Below are positions 56,312 through 64,000 of a DNA stretch of 64,000 nt, piece after piece. Under the pieces are notes generated by a model. The model made no database searches and was not told where the DNA came from. It saw nothing but the letters and a program-made list of their open reading frames with translations. Origin of the DNA: Flavobacterium terrae (GTDB lineage: Bacteria; Bacteroidota; Bacteroidia; Flavobacteriales; Flavobacteriaceae); the NCBI RefSeq assembly GCF_900142035.1, contig NZ_FQZI01000002.1:558001-622000 (forward strand). The letters are read 5' to 3'. Within the stretch, counting starts at the first letter, position 1, and every line of letters starts with the position of its first letter. Position numbers and translations under genes: made by a program.

Positions 56312-57622
56312 TTATTTCTGTCTAAAGTAGATATCCATTGGAACTCCAGAAAAATCCCAATGCTCTCTTATTTTGTTTTCAATAAATCTTTTGTAAGGAT
56401 CTTTCACATACTGTGGCAAATTGGCAAAAAATACAAATTGTGGCACAGGAGTAGGTAATTGCATACAATACTTAATTTTGATGTATTTACCTTTTAACGC
56501 TGGTGGTGGCATATGCTCAATAATATTAAGCATGTGCTCATTGAATTTTGAAGTTGAAATTCGTTGACTACGATTTTCATATACTTTTACAGCTGTTTCT
56601 AATGCTTTTAATAATCTTTGTTTGGTTAAGGCTGAAACAAAAAGAATTGGCACATCTGTAAAAGGTTCTATTTCTTTACGGATTTTAGCTTCATAGTCAC
56701 GAGTAGACATAGTATCTTTCTCAACTAAATCCCATTTGTTAACTAATATTACTATTCCTTTTCTATTTTTTTCTGCTAACCAAAAAATACTTTGGTCTTG
56801 TCCTTCAAATCCTCTTGTCGCATCAATCATTAAGATACAAACATCACTATGTTCAATCGCTCGAACAGAGCGCATTACAGAGTAAAACTCTAAATCTTCT
56901 TTTACTTTAGCTTTTCGTCGAATTCCAGCAGTATCAACTAAATTGAACTCAAAACCAAAACGATTGTATCTTGTATCGATAGCATCACGAGTTGTACCAG
57001 CAATATCTGTAACCACAAAACGATCTTCACCAATCAAAGCATTAATGAAAGATGATTTTCCAGCATTAGGTCTTCCTACGACACAAAAACGAGGTAACGG
57101 ATTTTCTTCTTCTACAGCATCTGGCATCTCAGGTAAAACTTCAACAAGTTTATCTAGTAACTCACCAGTACCACTTCCACTCATTCCCGCAATTGTGAAG
57201 TACTCTCCTAAACCTAAATTGTAAAACTCTAATGCGTCTTGTTCTCTTTTCCCGTTATCTACTTTATTTACAGCAAGAAGTATAGGTTTAGTCACTTTTC
57301 TTAGCAATTTAGCAACTTCCTCATCCATAGGAGTAATCCCTTCTTCAACATCAACCACAAAGATGATTGCATCTGCTTCGTCAATAGCTAATTCCACCTG
57401 CTTTCTAATTTCTCCTTCAAAAATATCGTCAGAACCTTTAATATATCCACCAGTATCAATTACCGAAAATTCTTTTCCGTTCCATTCGCTTTTTCCGTAG
57501 TTACGGTCACGAGTCACTCCTGAAACAGAATCCACAATAGCTTCTCTTCTCTGAATCAAACGGTTAAAAAATGTAGATTTCCCAACATTAGGTCTTCCTA
57601 CAATGGCTACGATATTATTCAT
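56312..57622 (-). CDS. der: Ribosome-associated GTPase Der (EngA)
   Basis: A 436-residue protein with two tandem GTPase domains. Domain 1 has [12 protein letters not shown] (about 9-20), DTGGYI and NKVD; domain 2 has [31 protein letters not shown] and NKWD. A C-terminal KH-like domain follows. It acts in 50S ribosomal subunit assembly and is essential in most bacteria. It is upstream of a receptor gene but ended by a strong hairpin. A TACCTTTG -7 box lies 23 nt before the ATG. Confidence 0.97.
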   Translation of the reverse strand: MNNIVAIVGRPNVGKSTFFNRLIQRREAIVDSVSGVTRDRNYGKSEWNGKEFSVIDTGGYIKGSDDIFEGEIRKQVELAIDEADAIIFVVDVEEGITPMDEEVAKLLRKVTKPILLAVNKVDNGKREQDALEFYNLGLGEYFTIAGMSGSGTGELLDKLVEVLPEMPDAVEEENPLPRFCVVGRPNAGKSSFINALIGEDRFVVTDIAGTTRDAIDTRYNRFGFEFNLVDTAGIRRKAKVKEDLEFYSVMRSVRAIEHSDVCILMIDATRGFEGQDQSIFWLAEKNRKGIVILVNKWDLVEKDTMSTRDYEAKIRKEIEPFTDVPILFVSALTKQRLLKALETAVKVYENRSQRISTSKFNEHMLNIIEHMPPPALKGKYIKIKYCMQLPTPVPQFVFFANLPQYVKDPYKRFIENKIREHWDFSGVPMDIYFRQK

Positions 57623-57645
57623 CTTTTATTTTTTTAAAAAGTGTG

Positions 57646-57653
57646 CAAAGGTA
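57646..57653 (-). promoter_or_regulatory. Predicted -7 element of der
   Basis: TACCTTTG on the minus strand matches TAnnTTTG, 23 nt before the der ATG. Confidence 0.5.
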
Positions 57654-57676
57654 CAATTTTATTTTTAGAAGCTGGT

Positions 57677-58561
57677 TTACTTCTGATTATAACCAAATCT
57701 TCTTAGTTGATAAGCGTTACTTCTCCAGTCTTTATTAACCTTAACAAACATTTCGATATGAATTTGTTTACCAAAGAATTTCTCTAAATCTTGACGAGCT
57801 TCCATTCCAACACGCTTAATTGCCGCTCCTTTGTGACCAATTATAATCCCTTTTTGAGTATCACGTTCCACCATAATAACAGCTCGGATTCTGATGATAT
57901 CATCATCTTCAATAAATTCTTCCGTTTCAATTTCAACTGCATAAGGAATTTCTTTATCGTAATGCAACAATATTTTCTCACGGATAGTTTCATTTACAAA
58001 GAAACGTTCTGGTTTATCTGTTAAAGCATCTTTTGGATAATACGCCGGTGATTCAGGCAATAATTCTAAAATTCTATCAAAAACAACCTGCACATTAAAA
58101 TTTTCAAGAGCAGATATTGGAAAAATCTCAGCATTTGGCACCTTTTCTTTCCACATTGCCACTTGCTCTTCTAATTGCTCTTGATTTGATTTGTCAATTT
58201 TATTCAATAATAATAAAACAGGAATTTTAGAATGTATGATTTTATTAAAGAATGCCTCATCTTTTAATTCCTTTTCACCTATTTCAACCATGTAAATCAA
58301 AACATCAGCATCTTCAAAAGCTGACTTTACAAAATCCATCATAGAACTTTGTAACTCATAAGCTGGCTTGATGATACCTGGTGTATCCGAAAATAAAACT
58401 TGAAAATCATCTCCGTTTACAATACCTAAAATACGGTGACGTGTAGTTTGTGCTTTTGAAGTAATTATCGAAAGACGTTCACCTACAAATGCATTCATCA
58501 ATGTAGATTTACCAACATTTGGATTACCAATAATATTTACATAGCCGGCTTTGTGTGACAT
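57677..58561 (-). CDS. era: GTPase Era
   Basis: A 294-residue Era GTPase that binds 16S rRNA during 30S assembly. The G1 motif GNPNVGKST begins near residue 12; the G3 DTPGI and G4 NKID are clear; the C-terminal KH domain has GHKGAAIKRVG. The ATG at 58561 gives the normal length; an earlier in-frame start would add 13 unusual residues. der lies 54 nt downstream with its own -7 box, so the two neighbours may be partly coupled. Confidence 0.97.
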   Translation of the reverse strand: MSHKAGYVNIIGNPNVGKSTLMNAFVGERLSIITSKAQTTRHRILGIVNGDDFQVLFSDTPGIIKPAYELQSSMMDFVKSAFEDADVLIYMVEIGEKELKDEAFFNKIIHSKIPVLLLLNKIDKSNQEQLEEQVAMWKEKVPNAEIFPISALENFNVQVVFDRILELLPESPAYYPKDALTDKPERFFVNETIREKILLHYDKEIPYAVEIETEEFIEDDDIIRIRAVIMVERDTQKGIIIGHKGAAIKRVGMEARQDLEKFFGKQIHIEMFVKVNKDWRSNAYQLRRFGYNQK

Positions 58562-58577
58562 AGTGCTGAAATTTTGA

Positions 58578-58585
58578 CAAAGGTA
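58578..58585 (-). promoter_or_regulatory. Predicted -7 element of era
   Basis: TACCTTTG on the minus strand, 16 nt before the era ATG, directly behind the hairpin at 58588-58612. Confidence 0.55.
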
Positions 58586-58587
58586 CA

Positions 58588-58612
58588 TAAAAAAAGCCAC
58601 TCAATGAGTGGC
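58588..58612 (-). terminator. Minus-strand terminator upstream of era
   Basis: GCCACTCA (58596-58603) and TGAGTGGC (58605-58612) form a hairpin followed on the minus strand by seven Ts. No gene directly precedes it except a short open remnant. Confidence 0.75.
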
Positions 58613-58660
58613 TTACTTAGTAGCGGGAATTCTTGAAAAATCTAACCATTTCTTGGAAGA
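58613..58660 (-). pseudogene. Possible C-terminal remnant of a lost gene
   Basis: A frame reads SSKKWLDFSRIPATK and stops at 58613-58615, immediately ahead of a functional-looking terminator. Upstream it is closed by a stop. It looks like the tail of a decayed gene whose terminator survives. The parent gene is not recognised, and chance cannot be excluded. Confidence 0.3.
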
Positions 58661-58885
58661 TTATTATAAAATCATTGATTATTCAAACAATCATTTTACA
58701 ATAAATAAATTCAGTACTAATAGTCAAACTTTCAAAAATGAAAAAAACACTACTTATTAATTTGGTGCAAAGCTAGTTAATTAATTTCGGAAGAACAAAT
58801 ATCCTCAGTCAAAAACTGAAGAACGTATATCATGTCGTTAGATTTAAAAAATTTGTGTTTATCCAAAAAACACTAAATTTGCAGT
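58661..58885. other. Intergenic region upstream of the metal cassette
   Basis: Together with the remnant it makes more than 300 nt without an intact gene. It is AT-rich, with no tRNA or clear ORF. The last 40 nt hold the promoter of the DUF6660-like gene. Confidence 0.5.
58852..58881 (+). promoter_or_regulatory. Predicted promoter of the metal cassette
   Basis: TTTG (58852-58855), an 18-bp spacer and TAAATTTG (58874-58881). The box ends 4 nt before the ATG, predicting a leaderless or nearly leaderless transcript. Confidence 0.6.
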
Positions 58886-59209
58886 ATGAAAATAATGGTT
58901 AGCATATTATCATTTATTGTTGTGGTACTTTCAGTAGTGCCATGCTATGCTTATCATGGAGATTCTAAACATCAAATCGAAACTCAACATGAGGAAAACT
59001 CTGGTAAATGTGATGATGATTGCGATGGTAATTGTTCTCCGTTTTATTCCTGTGGTACATGTACAGGTTTTATTTCTGAAGTGACAGTGTCATTTAAAAT
59101 TGATAGAATTCTTATACATGAAGATACTTCAATGCAGCCTTACTCATACAAGAATCCAATTTATTCTGCCTTTTTTTGTAGTATCTGGCAACCGCCAAAA
59201 ATAGTTTAG
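58886..59209 (+). CDS. DUF6660-like cysteine/histidine-rich secreted protein (107 residues)
   Basis: A signal peptide (MKIMVSILSFIVVVLSVVPC) is followed by a His/Glu/Asp-rich stretch (YHGDSKHQIETQHEENSG) and a Cys cluster (KCDDDCDGNCSPFYSCGTCT, about residues 45-64). This matches DUF6660-like proteins that head metal-related TonB receptor operons in Bacteroidetes. It probably binds or senses a heavy metal in the periplasm, which is inferred from composition and context only. The TonB receptor starts 71 nt later. Confidence 0.75.
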   Translation: MKIMVSILSFIVVVLSVVPCYAYHGDSKHQIETQHEENSGKCDDDCDGNCSPFYSCGTCTGFISEVTVSFKIDRILIHEDTSMQPYSYKNPIYSAFFCSIWQPPKIV

Positions 59210-59280
59210 TGTTTTTTAGTTATTTACACTAATGGTTAGCCATTAGCATAAAATCATACATAAACATTAAGCAATTAATC

Positions 59281-61449
59281 ATGCAAAAATATTTTTTTAT
59301 AATCATGGCAATGTTTGTTGTCGTGAGTGTTCAAGCACAAAATAGTTTTAAGGCAATTGTCAAAAACGAAGATACCAAAGAACCAATAACAGGTGTGTCA
59401 GCGGTTGTAGATAGCACTAACAGTATTTCTGTGTCAGATGAAAATGGCACAATATTAATTACCAACATTCCACATGGAGAGCATTCAATAACTTTTTCTT
59501 CAATTGGTTACAAAAAGAAAACTGAAGTATTCACTTTTCCACTCGTTAACGAAGATGCTTTAGAAATCTTTTTAGAATCTGAAGCAGAAGAAATAGAGGA
59601 AATAACTATTACTTCAACCAGAAGTACTAGAACAATAAAGGACATTCCTACAAGGGTTGAATTTATTGCTGGTGAAGAATTGGAAGAAAAAGGCAATATG
59701 AAACCTGGAGACATTAGAATGTTACTCAATGAAAGCACTGGTATTCAAACACAACAAACCTCAGCAATATCAGCCAATTCATCTATTCGTATACAGGGAC
59801 TTGATGGAAGATATACGCAAATCCTAAAAGATGGATTTCCTTTATATTCGGGTGCATCAAGCGGATTGGGTCTTCTGCAAACCCCACCACTCGATTTAAA
59901 GCAAGTTGAAATTGTTAAAGGTTCTGCTTCAACATTGTACGGTGGTGGTGCAATTGCTGGATTAGTAAACCTGATTTCAAAAACCCCGTCAGAAGAAAGG
60001 GAATTACGTTTCCACATCAACGGAACATCAGCATTAGGGCTTGACATTAACGGATTCTATTCACAAAAATTTGATAAAGTTGGTCTAACACTGTTTGCTT
60101 CACACAATAGAAATGCACCGTATGACCCTGCCGACATTAAATTGACAGCCATTCCTAAATTTGAAAGATTTAATATTAATCCGAAGCTATTTGTTTATTT
60201 TAACGACAAAACCAAGCTTGATTTTGGACTTAATACGGCATTTGAAAATCGTATAGGCGGAAACATTGATTATATTAAAAACAAAGGCATTACAGGTGCT
60301 TATTTTGAAAAAAATGACACTCGTAGGATTAGCACCCAGCTAACTTTTACGCATCAGTTTAATGAAAATGAGCGATTGACTTTCCGTAACAGTTTAAACA
60401 ATTTTAATCGTGTAATTTCTATTCCAAATTATGAATTTGACGGTGTACAGAACAGTACATTTTCAGAAATTACATATTCACACAACGGGGAAACTTCAGA
60501 TTGGGTTACTGGTGCAAATCTTTGGTCGGATAACTTTACTGAAAAACAAACCACTACATTTCCTCTACGTGATTACAACCAAATTACTTTCGGTGCATTT
60601 GTTCAAAACACATTAAAGGCTAAAGGATGGTTACACATTGAAACTGGTTTAAGAGGAGATTATATTACTGATTATGGTTTTGCACTATTGCCGAAAGCAT
60701 CGGTATTGTTTAAGGTTTCGGAAAAAATATCGTCACGAATTGGTGGTGGACTTGGTTATAAAACGCCAACGATATTCACAGACGAAAGCGAAAGAATTCA
60801 ATATCAAAATGTTCTGCCAATTGACAATAATTTTAACAGTCTGGAAAAAAGCTACGGAACTAACTTTGATGTTAATTACAAAACTAATATTACAGATGAA
60901 ATTTCGTTTAGCATCAATCAAATGTTTTTCTATACCTATATTAATAACCCACTAATACTAACACCACTTTCAAACGGAACATTCCAATTTGTTAATATTG
61001 ATGGGCATATTGACACGAAAGGTACTGAAACGAATATTAAATTAGGTTATGAGGACTTCAAATTATTTGTTGGATATACTTATACAGATGCTCAGATTGA
61101 CCAGAACGGTATCAAATCCCAAAACCCACTTACAGCAAAACACCGTTTTAATAATGTTTTGATGTACGAGGTTGAAGATAAATGGAAAGTTGGATTGGAA
61201 GCTTATTATTATAGCCCGCAAAAATTAAGTGATGGTTCTACAGGGAAAAATTATTGGATTTGCGGTGTGATGATTGAAAAACTGTGGGAGCATTTTTCAA
61301 TTTATACCAACATTGAGAATCTTACCGATATAAGACAAACAAGGTTTGGTAGCATCTATACTGGAACAATTGACAATCCTGTTTTCAAGGACATTTATGC
61401 TCCGTTAGACGGATTTGTTATCAATGCGGGAATTAAAATTAAACTGTAA
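59281..61449 (+). CDS. TonB-dependent outer membrane receptor of the metal cassette (722 residues)
   Basis: A signal peptide (MQKYFFIIMAMFVVVSVQAQ) is followed by a carboxypeptidase-regulatory-like domain (about residues 22-95). A TonB-box-like region (EEIEEITITSTRSTRTIKD) and a plug (RIQGLDGRYTQILKDGFPLY; IVKGSASTLYGGGAIAGLVN) lead into a 22-strand-type barrel ending VINAGIKIKL. Together with the CDF transporter and MerC protein genes it suggests transport of a metal or metal chelate across the outer membrane. The specific metal is not known. It is 4 nt upstream of the CDF gene. Confidence 0.9.
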   Translation: MQKYFFIIMAMFVVVSVQAQNSFKAIVKNEDTKEPITGVSAVVDSTNSISVSDENGTILITNIPHGEHSITFSSIGYKKKTEVFTFPLVNEDALEIFLESEAEEIEEITITSTRSTRTIKDIPTRVEFIAGEELEEKGNMKPGDIRMLLNESTGIQTQQTSAISANSSIRIQGLDGRYTQILKDGFPLYSGASSGLGLLQTPPLDLKQVEIVKGSASTLYGGGAIAGLVNLISKTPSEERELRFHINGTSALGLDINGFYSQKFDKVGLTLFASHNRNAPYDPADIKLTAIPKFERFNINPKLFVYFNDKTKLDFGLNTAFENRIGGNIDYIKNKGITGAYFEKNDTRRISTQLTFTHQFNENERLTFRNSLNNFNRVISIPNYEFDGVQNSTFSEITYSHNGETSDWVTGANLWSDNFTEKQTTTFPLRDYNQITFGAFVQNTLKAKGWLHIETGLRGDYITDYGFALLPKASVLFKVSEKISSRIGGGLGYKTPTIFTDESERIQYQNVLPIDNNFNSLEKSYGTNFDVNYKTNITDEISFSINQMFFYTYINNPLILTPLSNGTFQFVNIDGHIDTKGTETNIKLGYEDFKLFVGYTYTDAQIDQNGIKSQNPLTAKHRFNNVLMYEVEDKWKVGLEAYYYSPQKLSDGSTGKNYWICGVMIEKLWEHFSIYTNIENLTDIRQTRFGSIYTGTIDNPVFKDIYAPLDGFVINAGIKIKL

Positions 61450-61453
61450 CGAT

Positions 61454-62254
61454 ATGTATAAGAGTGTTTACAAAATAGCGAAGATGGATTGTCCAAGTGA
61501 GGAACAATTGATACGGCTTAAACTAAATGGTATCGAACAAATACAACAGCTTAATTTCGATATTCCAAATAGAAAACTGGAAGTGTTTCATTCGGGTGAT
61601 ACGAACTTGATAACAGATAAAATTAACAGTTTAAATCTTGATAGTAGTTTAGAGAAAACCGAAATCACCTCTGAGAGTATTAAACAATCGGACGACACAC
61701 AACAAAGAAAGCTTCTTTGGCGAGTGTTAGGAATCAATGCTTTTTTCTTTGCGTTAGAAATGGTTACAGGATTTGTTTCCAACTCAATGGGACTTGTTGC
61801 AGACAGTTTAGACATGTTAGCTGATAGCATCGTTTACGCTCTTGCTTTGTTTGCTGTTGGTGGTGCAATGGCAAGAAAAAACAACATTGCAAAAATGAGT
61901 GGATATTTTCAATTATTGTTAGCAATATTGGGGTTTATTGAAGTACTACGAAGATTTTTAGACCTTACCGAAGTACCAGCATTTCAAACCATGATTATAA
62001 TTTCATTGCTTGCGCTTGTTGGAAATGCAATATGTTTGTATCTGTTACAGAAATCCAAAAGCAAAGAAGCTCACATGCAGGCGAGCATGATTTTCACCTC
62101 GAACGATGTTGTTGTAAATATTGGGGTGATTGTTGCGGGTGTGTTGGTTTATTTCACCAATTCAAAAATTCCTGATTTGGTTATTGGTGTTTTGGTTTTC
62201 GCTGTTGTAGGCAAAGGTGCTTTAAGAATTTTAAAATTATCAAATGAAAAATAA
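61454..62254 (+). CDS. Cation diffusion facilitator-like transporter with single-Cys HMA-like head (266 residues)
   Basis: The N-terminal 70 residues (YKIAKMDCPSEEQLIRLKLN) resemble a heavy-metal-associated domain, but with one Cys instead of the usual CxxC. A membrane domain follows with about six helices. The first metal site is seen as VADSLDMLADS (DxxxD-like), and TSNDVVVN marks the later helix where CDF proteins carry the second pair. It probably moves Zn2+, Cd2+ or another divalent ion out of the cytoplasm. The ATG at 61454 is used. It overlaps the next gene by 11 nt. Confidence 0.88.
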   Translation: MYKSVYKIAKMDCPSEEQLIRLKLNGIEQIQQLNFDIPNRKLEVFHSGDTNLITDKINSLNLDSSLEKTEITSESIKQSDDTQQRKLLWRVLGINAFFFALEMVTGFVSNSMGLVADSLDMLADSIVYALALFAVGGAMARKNNIAKMSGYFQLLLAILGFIEVLRRFLDLTEVPAFQTMIIISLLALVGNAICLYLLQKSKSKEAHMQASMIFTSNDVVVNIGVIVAGVLVYFTNSKIPDLVIGVLVFAVVGKGALRILKLSNEK

Positions 62255-62852
62255 TTTAACTAACAATATTGACAAACTTGGAACAGTCGGGCTGTTTCTG
62301 ACAGCTATTTTTTCACCTTGTTGTTTTCCCCTTTTTGCGTTTGGGGCTTCAGCTCTTGGGTTGGGAAGTTTTGAGTTATTTGGGGGTTGGACAATGTGGA
62401 TTTTCCAAGCAATGGTTTTGGTTTCAATCATTGGGCTTTTTATTTCTTACCGCAAGCACCGATGCACTTATCCTTTATTGGTTGGAATCCCAAGTGCACT
62501 TTTAATATTTTACGGTTATTATTTTGCTAACGATGACACCTATTTCATTTATGCAGGAATGTTTGGGTTGTTTATAAGTACGGCTATAAATTACTATCGA
62601 AACAAACTTCACGGAAATTGTGATACCTGCACAATTTATAACGGTAAAAAAGTTGAATTGGAATCAACTATTACTTGCCCGAAATGTGGTCATAAAAAAA
62701 CGGAAATAATGCCTACCAATGCGTGTGAGTTTTTCTATGAATGTGAAAATTGTAAAACGAGATTACGACCATTAGAAGGTGATTGCTGTGTGTATTGTAG
62801 TTATGGAACTGTAAAATGTCCACCAATTCAAGCTGGTGAAAATTGTTGTTGA
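62244..62852 (+). CDS. MerC-type membrane protein fused to a GDCCVxC domain (202 residues)
   Basis: About four transmembrane helices cover residues 12-135, with the MerC-like pair SPCCFPLFAFG. A cysteine-rich C-terminus follows: a zinc-ribbon-like part (CPKCGHKK; YECENCKTR) and the GDCCVYCSYGTVKCPPIQ motif near the end, matching the GDCCVxC domain found as separate (seleno)protein-type genes in metal cassettes. MerC proteins bring mercuric ions to the cytoplasm in mercury resistance; with no merA seen, its role here could be in mercury or another soft metal. It ends the operon before a long terminator. Confidence 0.85.
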   Translation: MKNNLTNNIDKLGTVGLFLTAIFSPCCFPLFAFGASALGLGSFELFGGWTMWIFQAMVLVSIIGLFISYRKHRCTYPLLVGIPSALLIFYGYYFANDDTYFIYAGMFGLFISTAINYYRNKLHGNCDTCTIYNGKKVELESTITCPKCGHKKTEIMPTNACEFFYECENCKTRLRPLEGDCCVYCSYGTVKCPPIQAGENCC

Positions 62853-62859
62853 TTAGTAT

Positions 62860-62904
62860 AAAACAATAAAACCTCTGACGATCGTCAGGGGTTTTATTGT
62901 TTTT
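62860..62904 (+). terminator. Long terminator of the metal cassette
   Basis: AAAACAATAAAACC and GGTTTTATTGTTTT flank a GC-rich core (CTCTGACG / GTCAGGGG-type pairing), giving a stem of about 20 bp with a GATC centre and a T-rich end. Confidence 0.9.
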
Positions 62905-63205
62905 ATTTCATTTGTAACCACCCACCTTAAGAACGAGATTGAAAGTAGTATAGAAAATATTACACTATTTGTAGGGGTCCATAAAACTAAAACAAATGAA
63001 ATTAAAGTATTTATGATTTAAATAATCAGAATGATAGTGCGTATAATAGCTTTCAATCTAAATAAATGATGAATTTCATTAAATTTTAAGTTTTAATTAT
63101 ATATTTTGGCAGTTAATTCTTAACACATCATATGTTGAAATATTCATAATGTATTTGATTAATATTTGTTGAGTAAGTTAAACGTTGAATTATATAATGA
63201 ATGTT
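62905..63205 (+). other. Intergenic region after the metal cassette
   Basis: About 300 AT-rich nt without a gene. It holds one perfect 10-bp inverted pair, AGATTGAAAG (62936-62945) and CTTTCAATCT (63050-63059), and no exact TAnnTTTG element. Confidence 0.5.
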
Positions 63206-64000
63206 ATGGAACTAAATTTACCTGAATTTGACAATGAGTTTTTTTGTATTATAAACAGAGATGATTCTACATTATCGGCTTTAATTTCTTCCTGTATTTA
63301 CAAATCAGGAAAATACCCATCAATCTTCGAATATTCAAATGTTACCATAGAAAAAGGGGAATATAGCAAAGAAAAAATTGATGAACATGTAATTACTAGA
63401 ACAAGAGCAGAAGAATTCAATATAAAAATTAAAAACACTATAAATAGTATTGGTGGCTGTGAATATTTAATCTTAGCAGGTCTAACTAATAATCAAAAAA
63501 GTTATTTAGATTTTCTAGAAGACTATAATGTAATTGAAATTGAATCTATAGAAGATGTCGAAGCATATCTTCACCCAATTGTTGATAAAAATGAGTATGT
63601 TTTTTGTAATAATAATGATATACATTACGGTTTATATTTAGCTGCTCAAAGGAATTGCATATTAAAAATTGATGATACTGTTCCTAATGTAACCTTAGAA
63701 CTAGAGAAAGATAATAAAGGTATAATTGTTGTTGAAAATATAAAATCTGTATCAACTATAATTGCTGTAAATTATGCGCTTTCAGTTAATGCTAGCTTAA
63801 AATTAATTGAAAGCCCAGAAATCAGTAATAAAAAAATCAAATATCTTATTGAAAAATGGCAAGAAGGTGATATTAACTCATTTAATGATTTAAGTGCATT
63901 GCTCTATGATAAAGTGCAAGATATAAATTTCATCGAGTATCAATATTGTACATTTTTTACAATTGGAGCTCCTTACTCTTTGATTTTAAAAAATGTAATC
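63206..64000 (+). CDS. Unrecognised protein, first 265 codons (cut by window end)
   Basis: An open frame from the ATG at 63206 (MELNLPEFDNEFFCIINRDD) runs to the window edge without a stop. No signal peptide or transmembrane segment is seen in this part, so it is probably cytosolic. The sequence mixes strands and helices (IIVVENIKSVSTIIAVNYALS; LLYDKVQDINFIEYQYCTFF) and ends in TIGAPYSLILKN. I do not recognise the family. It lies just after a metal cassette and could open an accessory or defence-type gene set, which is a guess from position alone. The first 265 residues are given; more may follow. Confidence 0.8.
   Translation, partial: MELNLPEFDNEFFCIINRDDSTLSALISSCIYKSGKYPSIFEYSNVTIEKGEYSKEKIDEHVITRTRAEEFNIKIKNTINSIGGCEYLILAGLTNNQKSYLDFLEDYNVIEIESIEDVEAYLHPIVDKNEYVFCNNNDIHYGLYLAAQRNCILKIDDTVPNVTLELEKDNKGIIVVENIKSVSTIIAVNYALSVNASLKLIESPEISNKKIKYLIEKWQEGDINSFNDLSALLYDKVQDINFIEYQYCTFFTIGAPYSLILKNVI

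Noticed and set aside
58613-58885. tRNA gene or attachment site next to era
   Set aside because: No cloverleaf-forming sequence or direct repeat of the required kind was found by reading.
62860-62904. Inverted repeat as transposon end
   Set aside because: Its T-rich end and position right after the last cassette gene fit a terminator better; no transposase gene is present.

Overview
The window looks like the chromosome of a Bacteroidetes bacterium, most likely Flavobacterium or a close relative. The DNA is AT-rich. Shine-Dalgarno sites are mostly absent, and many genes carry the Bacteroidetes promoter -7 element TAnnTTTG, often with TTTG about 19 bp upstream. Family-level markers are a SusC-type receptor, type IX secretion (T9SS) sorting domains, exosortase N with its VIT-domain partner, GSCFA, DUF5522 and DUF6660. 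The identification rests on gene content and promoter style, not on any 16S sequence. No rRNA, tRNA or CRISPR array was seen.

Layout. 1-11.5 kb: a SusC-like receptor cut by the window edge, then rnhB, lipB, a lipoprotein, lysS, two small secreted proteins, hemL, a LysM glucosaminidase lipoprotein and an ACC-deaminase/D-cysteine desulfhydrase-like PLP enzyme. 11.5-22.5 kb: two huge tandem paralogous adhesin-like proteins with glycine-rich heads and T9SS C-terminal domains. 22.5-31.3 kb: a small HExxH membrane protein, a DUF5522 protein, a dispersed GC-rich repeat, urocanate hydratase, two lipoproteins, an OmpA-type protein, an aromatic amino acid hydroxylase with a long extension, a rhodanese and a DUF4230 protein. 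31.4-36.3 kb (minus strand): an operon of VIT-domain protein, exosortase N, GSCFA protein and a probable unannotated 29-residue membrane peptide, closed by a terminator. 36.5-50.6 kb: an ABC exporter, three tandem paralogous lipoproteins, alaS, an M23 peptidase-MerR-LemA-TPM-TPM run, a delta-60-repeat T9SS protein and a short-chain dehydrogenase. 50.8-58.6 kb: a cytosolic-looking transthyretin-like protein, a small secreted protein, an outer-membrane beta-barrel receptor, der and era. 58.9-62.9 kb: a metal-handling cassette (DUF6660, TonB receptor, CDF transporter, MerC fused to a GDCCVxC domain) that is probably mobile or accessory. 63.2 kb to the end: the first 265 codons of an unrecognised protein.

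Several parts work together. The three T9SS-tagged proteins would be exported and attached by a T9SS encoded elsewhere. The exosortase and its neighbour carrying a PEP-type C-terminal anchor form a dedicated sorting pair. The metal cassette reads as one operon (outer-membrane uptake or sensing, inner-membrane transport, cysteine-rich metal binding). The most interesting non-coding signal is a set of three TTTATCGA boxes spaced exactly 20 bp apart upstream of the second adhesin. The best candidates for overlooked genes are the 29-residue membrane peptide behind the GSCFA gene and a 34-codon frame ending 3 nt before lipB.
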